A stretch of 64,000 nucleotides of DNA from Microbacterium esteraromaticum (lineage in GTDB: Bacteria; Actinomycetota; Actinomycetes; Actinomycetales; Microbacteriaceae), in contig NZ_JAEMWU010000002.1 in NCBI RefSeq assembly GCF_017303215.1, positions 186,001 through 250,000 on the forward strand, written 5' to 3'. This document shows, one piece after another, positions 21,973-31,205 of the stretch. The first letter of the stretch is position 1. Every line of letters starts with the position of its first letter. The position numbers were made by a program, and so were the translations under genes. A model generated the notes under the pieces. The model worked only from the letters and a program-made list of their open reading frames with translations. It was not told the DNA's origin and searched no databases.

Positions 21973-22895
21973 GAGGTGTCGGAGCCCGCATCCGGGGTGG
22001 CACGCGGGGGACAGCAGCGGATGCCGGAGACGAGGCGGGTCGCGCGGCGACCGCCGTGCGCACACTCGCCGTGCTGCTGCAGGCTGGCGCGCGTCCGATG
22101 ACGGCGTGGCGGCACCTGGCAGACTCTGGGCATCCCGTCGCGGAACGTGTCGTGGGCCGCTGCGGTGGGGGAGCCGAACTCGTCGGCGCGATTGATGCCG
22201 AGGGCGGCGCCTGGTCGGACGTCGCCGCGGCATGGGAGATCGCGACGACCGTCGGGGCCCCGCTCGCCGACGTGCTGCGGGCGCTCGCCGAGTCGCTGCA
22301 GGACGCTGCGTCAGCCGCGGACGATGTGCGCATCGCCCTGGCCGAGCCCACCGGAACGGCACGGCTGCTGCTCTGGTTGCCGTTCGCCGGGCTGCTGCTG
22401 GGTCTCGCGCTCGGGTTCGACACCATCGGTGTGCTGTTCACCAACCCGTTCGGGGTGGCGTGCGTCGTGCTCGGCCTCGGACTGGTGCTGCTGGCGCGGT
22501 GGTGGACGGCCCGCATGGTGCGCGCTGCTCGGCCCGCCCCCGGCACCCCGGGGATGCACGCCGAACTCGTCGCGGTCGCGCTCGCAGGAGGCGTTGGCAT
22601 TCCGCGGGCGCTGCGCCTGGTCGAGCACAGCACGGCAGACCTGCGCGCTGGTCGCGGCGCGACGGATGCGGTGCTCGAGCTGTCGCGTGCCGCGGGCGTT
22701 CCCGCGGCAGAACTGCTGCGCGCCTCAGCCGCGCAGCAACGTCACGATGCTCGCGTGCAGGGTCGCGTGCGGGCCTCACGGCTCGCATCGAAGCTGCTGC
22801 TGCCGTTGGGCGCGTGCACCCTGCCGGCATTTCTGCTGCTGGGGGTCGCACCGCTGATGCTCAGCGTGCTCGGCTCGACGCCACTACCGATCTGA
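21966..22895 (+). CDS. TadB/TadC-like type II secretion F-domain membrane protein (two-domain)
   Basis: The 309-residue inner-membrane platform protein contains two GspF-like halves: one at about residues 25-135 (TLAVLLQAGARPMTAWRHLA to ALAESLQDAASAADDVRIAL) and one at about 200-300 (ALAGGVGIPRALRLVEHSTA to ASRLASKLLLPLGACTLPAF). Hydrophobic pairs follow each half. TadB and TadC are normally separate genes, so this looks like a condensed fusion or loss of one partner. GTG at 21966 or 21969, both overlapping the tadA stop. It is expected to form the pilus base with TadA. Confidence 0.85.
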   Translation: MVRGVGARIRGGTRGTAADAGDEAGRAATAVRTLAVLLQAGARPMTAWRHLADSGHPVAERVVGRCGGGAELVGAIDAEGGAWSDVAAAWEIATTVGAPLADVLRALAESLQDAASAADDVRIALAEPTGTARLLLWLPFAGLLLGLALGFDTIGVLFTNPFGVACVVLGLGLVLLARWWTARMVRAARPAPGTPGMHAELVAVALAGGVGIPRALRLVEHSTADLRAGRGATDAVLELSRAAGVPAAELLRASAAQQRHDARVQGRVRASRLASKLLLPLGACTLPAFLLLGVAPLMLSVLGSTPLPI

Positions 22896-22950
22896 CACGA
22901 CGTTGACCTGCAGGGCGACACGCGCTCTGCACAAAGAGAAGGAGAAGAGA

Positions 22951-23154
22951 ATGAATGACGAGAAACTGCCCCCACTGACCCGGCGACGTGCTGCCGAGTT
23001 GTTCGCCGACGAGACGGGCGCCGCGACGGCCGAGTACGCGATTACCACGATGGCGGCGGTGGCCTTTGCGGGCTTGTTGGTGGTGATCATGCGGTCGGAT
23101 GAGGTGCGTGGCATCCTCACTGATCTGGTGCGGCGGGCGTTGACGGTGTCGTGA
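22951..23154 (+). CDS. DUF4244 / Flp-type pilin
   Basis: This 67-residue protein has a short basic leader, then DETGAATAEYAITTMAAVAF. A Gly followed by AATAE puts Glu at +5, the prepilin peptidase signature, before a hydrophobic helix and a short C-terminal tail. It matches the DUF4244 pilin of actinobacterial Tad loci (the Rv3656c type) and is probably the major pilin. AAGGAG precedes the ATG at a good distance, and the 55-base gap after the F-domain gene allows separate translation at high level. No prepilin peptidase gene lies in the window. Confidence 0.9.
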   Translation: MNDEKLPPLTRRRAAELFADETGAATAEYAITTMAAVAFAGLLVVIMRSDEVRGILTDLVRRALTVS

Positions 23155-23522
23155 TCGGTCGCCGAGATCGGGCATCGGTGCGTGACGGGTTGCGCGGTGA
23201 GCGCGGTTCGGTCGCGGCCGAACTCGCTGTGGCGCTTCCTGCGGCGCTGTTGGCTGTGCTGTTCGGCGTGGGTGCGCTGAACGCTGCCGCGACGCAGGTG
23301 GCGTTGCAGGATGCTGCGGCGGACGCGGCCAGGCTGCTCGGGCGGGGCGAGAGCGCCGCCCGAGCAGCGGGTGTCGTCTCGGCGGCAGTCAGCGGGGCGC
23401 GTTCGTCGTCGCAGGGTGCGGGTGATCTGGTCTGCGTCACGGCCTCGGCCGACCTTCGGGTGGGCCGGATCATCTCGGTACCGCTTCGTGCATCGAGCTG
23501 CGCTCTCGCGGGCGGACTGTGA
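23151..23522 (+). CDS. TadE-like pseudopilin
   Basis: The 123-residue protein starts with a basic leader and ERGSVAAELAVALPAALLAVLF, with Glu at +5 after Gly, as in TadE minor pilins. The remainder is Ala-rich with two cysteines that could form a disulfide outside the cell. Its GTG overlaps the pilin stop, implying translational coupling. It corresponds in position to Rv3655c. Confidence 0.88.
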   Translation: MIGRRDRASVRDGLRGERGSVAAELAVALPAALLAVLFGVGALNAAATQVALQDAAADAARLLGRGESAARAAGVVSAAVSGARSSSQGAGDLVCVTASADLRVGRIISVPLRASSCALAGGL

Positions 23523-23550
23523 GCGAGCGGCGGACGGAAAGGACGAGACG

Positions 23551-23880
23551 ATGGCAGGAACGGCTCTTGCGGCCGGCGTGCTGACGGTGGCTGCGACGCT
23601 GTCGCTCGGTCTGGCGGCCGTGGGCGGTGCCGCGGTCACCGCCCAGCGTGTGGCGGGGGCAGCGGATGCTGCCGCGCTGGCCGCCGCGGATGCCGCATCG
23701 GGGGCGGTCATGACCGGTGAGGATCCGTGTGCGCTCGCCGCACGCGTGGCGGCGGCATCCGGTGCCCGTTTGTCGGCCTGCAAGATCGACGCGCTCACCG
23801 CCACCGTCGAGGTGCGGGCGGGGTATGCCGGACTGGTCGCGCTCTCACGGGCGCGCGCGGGGCCGCCGGCGGGCGGGTGA
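23551..23880 (+). CDS. TadE/TadG-like helical membrane protein (Rv3654c type)
   Basis: The 109-residue protein has one N-terminal hydrophobic segment (AGTALAAGVLTVAATLSLGLAAVGGAAV), then an Ala-rich AADAAALAAADAASG helix and two cysteines. This is the typical last gene of the actinobacterial Tad cluster, annotated elsewhere as a helicase/secretion-neighbourhood TadE-like protein. GAAAGGA stands ahead of the ATG. It is probably a minor pilus component; no direct function is known. Confidence 0.82.
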   Translation: MAGTALAAGVLTVAATLSLGLAAVGGAAVTAQRVAGAADAAALAAADAASGAVMTGEDPCALAARVAAASGARLSACKIDALTATVEVRAGYAGLVALSRARAGPPAGG

Positions 23881-23953
23881 GGGCATCTAGCGCAAGCCGC
23901 CCGTCAATCACTAGCCTCATGGGCACCAGTACCCTTCGACTGAGGGAGTGTCC

Positions 23954-24709
23954 ATGCGTGTTCAGCCCAAGCCGTGGATCGGCATTGTCGTCTATCTCAG
24001 CTACCTGGTCGTCTTCTATGGCGTGTGGATAGCACTGGGCATCGACTACCTGCATATCGGTGACTCCGCGGAGACTTTGCTCAAGTGGTACGTCGCCCCG
24101 CTTGCTGCCGGTGCAATCGTGCTCGTCGTCGCGACTTCAGTACTCGGGTGGTGGAAACCGGCACTGTTCGACAAACAGCCCGGCGCGCGCTGGGCGATCA
24201 TTCCCGGTGCTCTGCTCGCTGTGGTCGCCATCGCAGTGCTCTTCGTCAAAGACACGAGTGGACTCGCACCGATCGTGTGGATTCTGGCGATCGTCGGCAG
24301 CATCGGCGTCGGGTTCGGTGAGGAGATGGCCACCCGTGGTGTTCTCGTTGTGGGGCTACGCGCCCGCTTTACCGAGCCCCTCGTCTGGCTCATCTCGACG
24401 GCGCTGTTCATGGCCCTTCATATCCCCAACGGATTCTTCGGGGCGGGGCTCGGTGTACTCATCCAGCTTCCGCTCACCTTCGGGGCCGGCACGATCCTCT
24501 ACCTCGCCCGACGCTCAACGGGAACGCTGCTCGTGCCGATGCTCATTCACGGACTGTGGGACTTCTCCACGTTCATCGGGGTGCACACCACGGCGTCGTC
24601 GAGCATCGGCGTCTACTTGAACATCCTGCTGGGGATCTTCGCGCTCATCGTCGTGCTCATCACTCTGCGTAAGGAGCGCGGCACGAAGATGGCGCAGTTC
24701 GGAGCCTGA
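23954..24709 (+). CDS. CPBP-family intramembrane metalloprotease
   Basis: The 251-residue protein has about seven or eight membrane segments and the CPBP/ABI motifs: GFGEEMATRGVLV with the two Glu and Arg, ALHIPNGFF, and MLIHGLWDFSTF with further His and Asp. Such proteases process prenylated proteins in eukaryotes and take part in bacteriocin immunity or regulated proteolysis in bacteria. The ATG at 23954 is preferred to the GTG six bases before it, because GGGAG is well placed only for the ATG. It appears to be a single gene with no evident operon partner. Confidence 0.87.
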   Translation: MRVQPKPWIGIVVYLSYLVVFYGVWIALGIDYLHIGDSAETLLKWYVAPLAAGAIVLVVATSVLGWWKPALFDKQPGARWAIIPGALLAVVAIAVLFVKDTSGLAPIVWILAIVGSIGVGFGEEMATRGVLVVGLRARFTEPLVWLISTALFMALHIPNGFFGAGLGVLIQLPLTFGAGTILYLARRSTGTLLVPMLIHGLWDFSTFIGVHTTASSSIGVYLNILLGIFALIVVLITLRKERGTKMAQFGA

Positions 24710-24772
24710 TCCGCACCTCCCGACAAGTACGAGACATCCGCCCTGTAGCCGGCGCGGCTCCGGAGCATTCCG

Positions 24773-24805
24773 CAGGCCAGACAGACAGCCAGGCCAGACA
24801 GACAG
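24773..24805. repeat. 17-bp tandem repeat, two copies
   Basis: CAGGCCAGACAGACAG occurs at 24773-24788 and, after one base, again at 24790-24805, just before the ribosome site of the AIM24 gene. It looks like a recent local duplication in the 5' leader. Confidence 0.8.
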
Positions 24806-24820
24806 AACGAAAGGACCACC

Positions 24821-25498
24821 ATGGATGTAGACATCACCGCAGGCCCGGCCTTCGCGATGGGCGTTGTCGCCCTCCCCGCGGGAGGGTCCGTGCGAGTCGA
24901 GGCAGGCGCGATGGCGATGACTCGCGGCGACATCGAGATCGCCACCTCAGCGAGCGGTGGCTTCTTCAAAGGGTTCAAACGCGCGCTCGGCGGCGAGAGC
25001 TTCTTCGTCAACGACTTCACCTCCGAGAGCGGTGGTCAAGTCGGAGTCGCGGCGACGCTCCCCGGCGACATGACGAAGGTGACGCTCGACGCCGGGACGG
25101 CGCTACTCGTGCAGTCCGGCTCGTGGATCGCCTCCGATGCGACCGTCGACGTCGACTCGAAATGGGGTGGCGGCAAGACCTTCTTCAGCGGTGAGGGGCT
25201 CGTGCTGCTGCGCTGCACCGGCGCGGGGGACCTGCTCATCTCCTCGTACGGTGCAATCCTCCCTTCCGAACTCGCGCCCGGCGAGAGACTGACCCTCGAC
25301 ACCGGACACGTCGTCGCCTTTGACGAGACGGTGGAGTACTCGGTTCGCAAGGCGGGCAACTGGAAGTCCACGATCCTCGGCGGTGAGGGGCTCGTCACCG
25401 ACTTCATCGGTCCCGGCCGAGTGTGGTTGCAGACTCGCTCGAGCGCGAGTCTCATCGACTGGATCAAGCGGGTCAATCCCCAGCGCGATTCGCGCTAG
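24821..25498 (+). CDS. AIM24 / TIGR00266-family protein
   Basis: The 225-residue protein follows the AIM24 beta-sandwich pattern: an early ALPAGGSVRVEAGAMAMTRG strand pair, a GGFFKGFKRALGGESFFVNDF block, a LVQSGSWIASDATV block and a C-terminal GPGRVWLQTRS strand. The biochemical function of the family is unknown; relatives appear in mitochondrial biogenesis and in tellurium-related bacterial loci. GAAAGGA precedes the ATG. No tellurium genes are near, so no role is assigned. Confidence 0.87.
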   Translation: MDVDITAGPAFAMGVVALPAGGSVRVEAGAMAMTRGDIEIATSASGGFFKGFKRALGGESFFVNDFTSESGGQVGVAATLPGDMTKVTLDAGTALLVQSGSWIASDATVDVDSKWGGGKTFFSGEGLVLLRCTGAGDLLISSYGAILPSELAPGERLTLDTGHVVAFDETVEYSVRKAGNWKSTILGGEGLVTDFIGPGRVWLQTRSSASLIDWIKRVNPQRDSR

Positions 25499-25712
25499 CC
25501 GGTGCTGAGGGCACTCGTCGTGCACCAAGTGTCGCGGTGTTCCGTAGGAATACGACGATCAGGAAGTTCCGCGACGCGTTGCTTCCGCGGATCAACTTGA
25601 GGCTGACCACGATCGTGATGGCGCCGTCGAGCCATGCGAGGACGGCGACCAGAGTGACGCCACCGTCGAAGGGTGAGCGGGTGCGTCGGACTCGTAGCGC
25701 CCTCACGGGCAC
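25473..25712 (-). pseudogene. Possible remnant of a small membrane protein
   Basis: The minus strand here can encode hydrophobic stretches (GGVTLVAVLAWLDGAITIVV and NFLIVVFL) unlike a random antisense frame, but the reading frame has no ribosome site, overlaps the end of the AIM24 gene and lacks a recognisable full domain. It may be a decayed membrane gene or chance. The rest of the 25499-25752 gap shows nothing I recognise. Confidence 0.2.
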
Positions 25713-25752
25713 GCGCTGGGCTAGTGCCGACGGATGGACCGCTACGCCTTCG

Positions 25753-27375
25753 CTATGAGGCGTTGCGTGTGTCTTCTGGGTGATGCCAGCGGATCAGCCC
25801 TTGTTGATCCGCGGCGGCAAGGGCCTCGGCGCGGCTGGAGACGCCGAGCTTCTTGTAGATCCGCTTGATGTGCGTCTTGATGGTGTTCGGTGAGTTGAAA
25901 GCCTCTACGGCGATCTCCGTGGCGCTGAGGCCATCCGCCAGGCGCTGAAGAATCGCCCGCTCTCGTCTCGTGAGAGAGATGATCTCGATCGATCGTCGCT
26001 CGGGGCACGGATGCTGCGCCGCGTAGTCAATGCCGGCCAGAGCGTGGATGTCTGCGATGTCTTGAGCATGCTGGCGAGAGAACAAAGAGGGGAGTGAGAC
26101 GGCATCGCCCGATGTGGCGATGGTGAAGGAACGCAGCGCTGACTCTGCATCACCCAGGCGCATGCGCGCGACTGCATGAATGAGGCTGGCTTCACGCATG
26201 TCTCGCAGCGGCATTCGGATCCTTCTCAACGCGCGCGCGGAGACTTGCGCGGCGGCGCGATGGTCGCCCGCGAGCTGATGAGTTCGCGCGACGGGGATCA
26301 GGGAGCGGAGCGGCTCGCCTGCGCCCTCGGCAAGTCGCAGCACCAGGCCTCCTTCAGCGACGTCGATGAGCGTGTCGAGGTAAGCGCGGAACACGAGGTG
26401 ATTCGCGATGGGAACGCTCGTTACGTCGATTCCGCGTTCGAAGCCGATGCGTTTGAGGCGCTCAAAGGCGACTACGGGTTCATGCCGGGCGAGGTCATAC
26501 TGCGTGAGGGCGTATACCTGGAAGGGCCACAGCTCGAACTGGTCGCCGGCGTCGGAGAGACGATCGGCGTAGACGCGCGCCGTACCGAGATCGCGGGCGT
26601 CGGTCGCCATGACCGTCGAGGCGATCGTGGCACCGATGGTCAATAGGTCGCGACACCAGGTCGGGAGCTCGGCTGTGTCTCCGACGCGCGCGAGCCAGGT
26701 GGTTGCCGCATCGGCATGACCTTCGACGGCCGCCAGCATCGCGGCATTGGCAGCGGCGCTGACGCCGGCGAAGTGGCGGAACGGCGGGTTCCCGCTCTCG
26801 TGATAGGCCTGGGAGAACAGACTCATCGCTCTCTCGGAGTCCGCCGCCAAGATCTCGGTGATGCCCTGCTGCACAGTGGCATGACCGGGTCGGTCGATCG
26901 TGAGACTGTCACTGGCGGAGATGACTAGTGCTCGTAGATCATCGTCTACGGCCGTGGGGTCGTGTCGAAGCGCTGAGATCCGATCTGAGAGCTGCTGCGC
27001 CGCGTTGAAGTCCCCGCGCCAGCGCGCAGCGATCATCAAGGGCACGAGCAGCTCAACGGTCACCGGCTGCTGCGCGGCGACCTTCCGCGCGTGTGCCGCC
27101 GAAGCGACGCGGGCGAAGCGTTCGAGCATCTCCGCGCGATCGCCGCTCGCACCCGCCTCCGCGTCGGCCACGATACTACGGGCGATCACAGCGCTCGCGA
27201 GCAGGCGTGGACGATCCAAGAGCTCCTGATCCGACAACGTCGCGACGACAGCCAGCACGGCCTCGGCATCCGACTGGTCGAGGTCGTACCAGCGTTCGAT
27301 CAGCACGGCCTCCACGTCATCCGTCGAAGCGCTCGGTGCAACCGCAGACCGGGTATCACTCGTCACGCGACCCAT
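25753..27375 (-). CDS. Large LuxR-family transcriptional regulator
   Basis: The 540-residue protein ends in a LuxR helix-turn-helix (LTRRERAILQRLADGLSATE to KLGVSSRAEAL, about residues 470-525). The remainder is helical with TPR-like repeats and no Walker motif or receiver domain, so it is not a typical LAL or response regulator. The ATG at 27375 is chosen because AAGGAGGT, an almost perfect ribosome site, lies five bases ahead; longer frames upstream run through low-complexity sequence. It is divergent from the LAXTG surface protein gene, a plausible target. The signal it senses is unknown. Confidence 0.85.
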   Translation of the reverse strand: MGRVTSDTRSAVAPSASTDDVEAVLIERWYDLDQSDAEAVLAVVATLSDQELLDRPRLLASAVIARSIVADAEAGASGDRAEMLERFARVASAAHARKVAAQQPVTVELLVPLMIAARWRGDFNAAQQLSDRISALRHDPTAVDDDLRALVISASDSLTIDRPGHATVQQGITEILAADSERAMSLFSQAYHESGNPPFRHFAGVSAAANAAMLAAVEGHADAATTWLARVGDTAELPTWCRDLLTIGATIASTVMATDARDLGTARVYADRLSDAGDQFELWPFQVYALTQYDLARHEPVVAFERLKRIGFERGIDVTSVPIANHLVFRAYLDTLIDVAEGGLVLRLAEGAGEPLRSLIPVARTHQLAGDHRAAAQVSARALRRIRMPLRDMREASLIHAVARMRLGDAESALRSFTIATSGDAVSLPSLFSRQHAQDIADIHALAGIDYAAQHPCPERRSIEIISLTRRERAILQRLADGLSATEIAVEAFNSPNTIKTHIKRIYKKLGVSSRAEALAAADQQGLIRWHHPEDTRNAS

Positions 27376-27495
27376 ACGTACCTCCTTGCCGGCTTTCGGA
27401 GCCCGCCCACGCAGCACCTGCCTGGACCGCGCGTCGGCTTCCGGTGCTGGGCTGACCGGCGAGCGCGGTGCACCCCAGCCGCTACCGCCGGTGGC

Positions 27496-27561
27496 GGTTC
27501 TCCGGCTCAGCCGGGTACGGTCCCTAGGGTTGGGGACTGCAGCCGGCAGGGCCGGAGAACC
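27496..27561. promoter_or_regulatory. Long structured stem-loop upstream of the LuxR gene
   Basis: GGTTCTCCGGC (27496-27506) and GCCGGAGAACC (27551-27561) are exact inverted copies, enclosing a second potential pairing of GTCCC with GGGAC. It lies about 120 bases upstream of the LuxR start and could be a leader RNA structure or an operator. Confidence 0.4.
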
Positions 27562-27922
27562 GGGTGTCGGCACTCGATCTGGGGGTCGAGAGCCTGTTCC
27601 ACTGGGTAGGAACGGGATGAGGGGCCATCCGCGATCAGTGTCCTCCTGAACTGTGTGGCTGACGCTGCCTAAGCGCAAAAATCACCCTCGACGTACCACT
27701 TCTGTGCGTCGTCATCCGAGTGGTCGATGCTCGGTGGCGAACCGTAGACCCGAGCGCCCGGCAACCGTACCTGGTGATCGGGGTACTTCCGGGGTTAACT
27801 CGGGGGATTCCACCGATCCTCGCCCAGCTCTCATAGTTGGATGAGAGTCGCGGTGGGGGCTGCGACACGTGAGGTCAACGGTCAGGGTCCCACTCCTGAA
27901 ACCGCATGTCCCCGCTGTCCTG

Positions 27923-27946
27923 GGATCGGGATGGGGTTCCCGATCC
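27923..27946. promoter_or_regulatory. Palindrome upstream of the surface protein gene
   Basis: GGATCGGGA (27923-27931) and TCCCGATCC (27938-27946) form a perfect 9-bp inverted repeat about 90 bases before the chosen start. It may be an operator for the divergent LuxR regulator or a leader hairpin. Confidence 0.4.
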
Positions 27947-28035
27947 TTGCGGAGTCCTGCGCGCTCGAGAGCCTGCGGGGCCGCCGGCGCTGCCGCTGGG
28001 GCAGTGCTGCTCCCAAAGTGAAAGTAGGCACGACT

Positions 28036-30912
28036 GTGCGAATGAGATCTGGTCGAATCGACCTCTTACGGGGGAGGAAGGGGAGGTCCGTTCGGGTTAC
28101 GCCTCCGCCCCGTGCGTTGTCCCTGGTTCTGTCCGGTGTGTTGGTCGCGGGCTTGGCGTTGGTCGCGGCGGTGCTGGGGTCAGCGGCCGCAACGGCAGCG
28201 GAGAATCCGACGGGGAGTGCCAGCAAAGGTGGGAATACCTACTACGCGTACGTCCAGGATGGCGAATCACTGGATGTGGCGTTCACGAAGTTCCTGAATC
28301 GCACGGCGACTGTCCAGTTCAAGGTCACTGATCCCTCAGGGGGCGTGCACATGGACTGCCAGATGACGGTTGCAGAGGCCGCCGGCGCGACGTGCTCGGC
28401 GCTGGGCTTGACGGGGCCGGCGGGCGTGTGGGTCATTGAGGAGATCCCGGTCGTGGGAATCGATCCGGTGTACCTCAAGCCTGCGTCGTACTCACAATTC
28501 GACTTCGACATCACGGTTCGCGACCGCGCGAATGCAGAGATCACGGGACGCGTGTGGTCTGACACATACATGGGCTACGACAAAACGCAGTGGAGCTACA
28601 ACGTTGACTTCTGGGTGGTCACCGAGTTCGGTGCGGTGTACTCGCTTGAACTCGGTCGTTTCGTCGGTGGCGGGTGGAACATCCAGGCAGATGCGTTCGG
28701 CATTGTTGACGGAGACACCTGCACCTCGCTTTATCACTCCACGGTGATGACGGTGAATACCGCTGTCTACAACGACGCGGATATCTCCTGCGGTGACAAG
28801 TACTGGCTCTTCTTCGAAGAGCCCTCAGCCGACCTCCCTCAGACGGCGCCCTCGGCGCTCGGCGACCTGTGGGTGATGCCCGACGTGGTGACACCCGAGG
28901 TGCAGAACCTCATGTTCACGCAGGACGGCGATTCCGCGCTGGCGGGGGCCTTCACCTATGACCTGATCAATTTCACCGGCAGCTACACGCTGCAGATCGA
29001 CGCCGACGGCGACGGAAGCTACGACGGCCCGCTCGACCGGAAGATCGCCCTGGGTGGCTCTGGTGATGAAACCTACGTGTGGGATGGCCTCGACGGCGCA
29101 GACAACCCGATCGATCCGTTCAGCACAGTCGTCAATGCCCGTGTCCAAATCGACCGCACCGATGAGTTCCACATCGTCCTGGCTGACGTCGAGGGCGTGA
29201 ACGACGGCATGGTTTTCACCCAGATCCGCGGTAACGCACCCGGGAACGCGATGCTCTACTGGGACGACACCCAGGTCGACGCAGCGACGAAGACCTCGCT
29301 CACCTCGCCCATCGACGGCACAGCTGGCGTAGACAGTTCCACCGGTGCTCACGGGTGGTCCAGCAATGGAGGGTCGAACCCCTGGGGCAACATGGTCGCG
29401 GTCGACAACTGGACGTACAGCCCAGTTGACATCAACCAGACCATCACCTTGAGCCAGCCCCGCCTCGAACTCGTCAAGTCGAGCGATGCGAGTGCGGAGA
29501 CGCGAGTGGGTGACGAGGTCACGTACACGGTGACGGCGACGAATACCGGAAGCGCCGACTACACGGGTGCGAAGCCGGCGGTGGTGTTCGACGATCTGTC
29601 GGGTGTACTCGATGATGCGGAGTACAACGCGGATGCTGTCGCGGACCGGTCGGGTGCGGTGTCGTATGCCGAGCCGTTGCTGTCCTGGGCGGGAGCCCTT
29701 GCAGTCGGGGAGAGCGTGGAGCTCACCTACACCGTGACCGTGATGGCCGGTGGTGATGGTGCCGTGAGGAACGTCGCGTGGCAGCCCGATGATCCTCAGG
29801 ACGCGGTGACGCCTGCGTGCAAGGAGAACCCGGATGCGACCTCGGACGAGGTATGCGCGGTCGAGGAGTGGGATCTGCCGAAGTTGACGGTCCAGAAGAC
29901 CGCTGATCGCACGGAGCTTCCGGGCATTGGTGAGCGCGTCGAGTATGAGGTCGTGGTCACGAACGCCGGCCCTGGGGATTACACGGCGGCGAACCCGGCG
30001 ACGTTTGTCGATGACCTGACCGAGGTTCTCGACGACGCGACGTTCGATAGCGGAACCGTCGTGGTGTCCGCGGGCACTGTGTCGTTCCGCGCTCCGGAGT
30101 TGTCGTGGGCGGGTGCGCTCGCATCGGGTGAGTCGGCGACGGTGACCTATGCGGTGACCTACACCGGCGAGGGGGATGCCGTGTTGGAGAATACGGTCTG
30201 CGTACCCGCATCCGAGACTCTCGCCGGGGCGGATGCATGTGATCTCGTGACGGTCCCGGGTGCGGTGCTGACGCAGTGGAAGAGCGTGGAGTCGTCGGAT
30301 TCGCCCGCCGTGGCCGGCAGTGTGCTGACCTATGCGCTGCATTTCCACAACGCCGGGTCTGCGGCCGCGGCGGTGGACTCGATCGACGCTCTGGCGCACG
30401 TGCTCGACGACGCAGAGGTGACCGCGGAGCCAGTGGCTTCTGCGGGCCTGACGGCGGCGCGCACAGGTGAGACGATCGCGATCACCGGCACGGTGGCGTC
30501 TGGCGAGGTGGCGACTGTGACCTATCAGGTCACGGTCAAGGCTGACGGACAGCGCGGTGATGACATCGCCGCGAACTTCCTGATGACCGACGACCCGTCA
30601 GCGCCCCCTGTGGCGCCGGCCACTCCCGAGTGCACACCGGCCGATACTGATCAGCCGAACTGCACCGTCACGCCCATCGAGAGCACACCCGTTCCCGGGG
30701 AACCGACTCCCGCACCCGAGGAGCCTGAAGAGCCGATTTCCCCCGCTCCCGGCGACCCCGGAGACAGCCTCGCCACGACCGGTGGTGCGCTGAACCCGTG
30801 GATGCTCTCTGCGCTCGTTCTCGTTCCTCTAGGAGCGGGACTGCTGCTGATCGCTGCGGCGCGGCGCAGGCGCGCGGAGCGCGCGGAAGACACGGCAGCT
30901 CACACGGTCTGA
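28036..30912 (+). CDS. LAXTG-anchored surface protein with DUF11-type repeats
   Basis: The 958-residue protein has a basic N-region and a long hydrophobic signal ending ATAAEN (about residues 1-57). An N-terminal globular region of about 420 residues follows, then three Ig-like repeats of the DUF11 conserved-repeat type (RLELVKSSDASAETRVGDEV, KLTVQKTADRTELPGIGERV and a more diverged LTQWKSVESSDSPAVAGSVL), a Pro/Glu stretch, LATTG at 912-916, a hydrophobic segment and an Arg-rich tail. LAXTG is the class E sortase signal. It is probably an exposed wall adhesin or stalk. The GTG at 28036 or ATG at 28042 fits the signal peptide; the start is uncertain. No sortase gene is in the window. Confidence 0.82.
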   Translation: MRMRSGRIDLLRGRKGRSVRVTPPPRALSLVLSGVLVAGLALVAAVLGSAAATAAENPTGSASKGGNTYYAYVQDGESLDVAFTKFLNRTATVQFKVTDPSGGVHMDCQMTVAEAAGATCSALGLTGPAGVWVIEEIPVVGIDPVYLKPASYSQFDFDITVRDRANAEITGRVWSDTYMGYDKTQWSYNVDFWVVTEFGAVYSLELGRFVGGGWNIQADAFGIVDGDTCTSLYHSTVMTVNTAVYNDADISCGDKYWLFFEEPSADLPQTAPSALGDLWVMPDVVTPEVQNLMFTQDGDSALAGAFTYDLINFTGSYTLQIDADGDGSYDGPLDRKIALGGSGDETYVWDGLDGADNPIDPFSTVVNARVQIDRTDEFHIVLADVEGVNDGMVFTQIRGNAPGNAMLYWDDTQVDAATKTSLTSPIDGTAGVDSSTGAHGWSSNGGSNPWGNMVAVDNWTYSPVDINQTITLSQPRLELVKSSDASAETRVGDEVTYTVTATNTGSADYTGAKPAVVFDDLSGVLDDAEYNADAVADRSGAVSYAEPLLSWAGALAVGESVELTYTVTVMAGGDGAVRNVAWQPDDPQDAVTPACKENPDATSDEVCAVEEWDLPKLTVQKTADRTELPGIGERVEYEVVVTNAGPGDYTAANPATFVDDLTEVLDDATFDSGTVVVSAGTVSFRAPELSWAGALASGESATVTYAVTYTGEGDAVLENTVCVPASETLAGADACDLVTVPGAVLTQWKSVESSDSPAVAGSVLTYALHFHNAGSAAAAVDSIDALAHVLDDAEVTAEPVASAGLTAARTGETIAITGTVASGEVATVTYQVTVKADGQRGDDIAANFLMTDDPSAPPVAPATPECTPADTDQPNCTVTPIESTPVPGEPTPAPEEPEEPISPAPGDPGDSLATTGGALNPWMLSALVLVPLGAGLLLIAAARRRRAERAEDTAAHTV

Positions 30913-30976
30913 GGGCGCCAGCGCCGCTCACCCCTCGCTCGCGCAGCGAATGCCGAGGGGAGGCGGAGGGCATGAC

Positions 30977-31016
30977 GAAGAGGCCCCGGGGAGCACGAGC
31001 TCCCCGGGGCCTCTTC
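30977..31016 (+). terminator. Terminator after the LAXTG surface protein
   Basis: A perfect 18-bp GC-rich stem (30977-30994 with 30999-31016) and a 4-base loop, ending CCTCTTC. The rest of the 293-base gap up to the next gene shows no other feature I can name. Confidence 0.85.
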
Positions 31017-31205
31017 TGCGCTGGCGAGAGGTCACGTCATCTGGGCCAGACGCCTGCGTGGACAGGTTTGCACAGATGTCTGTGGCCACGGCCCGGTTGG
31101 GGCGGGTGTGTCATGAAGCGTTCACCCAGCTGCCAGCCCATGTTCGCCTGTGCTGAGGACGCTTCCGAGTGGCCCGATCGAGTGGGCACCTCAGAAAGGA
31201 ACTTC

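Larger units (their letters stand above)
27376..28035. other. 660-base divergent intergenic region
   Basis: This gap separates the LuxR regulator from the surface protein. A frame continuous with the surface protein opens at 27841, but its sequence is Cys/Arg/Pro-rich, lacks a ribosome site and puts 65 residues ahead of the signal peptide, so I treat it as non-coding. It holds the inverted repeats listed at 27496-27561 and 27923-27946. Promoters for both genes should lie here, but I cannot place them with confidence. Confidence 0.5.

Noticed and set aside
25423..25758. Plus-strand frame overlapping the end of the AIM24 gene
   Set aside because: No ribosome site, no domain, and it overlaps a convincing gene.
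27841..28035. Extended start of the surface protein at ATG 27841
   Set aside because: It adds 65 Cys/Arg/Pro-rich residues ahead of the signal peptide and has no ribosome site.
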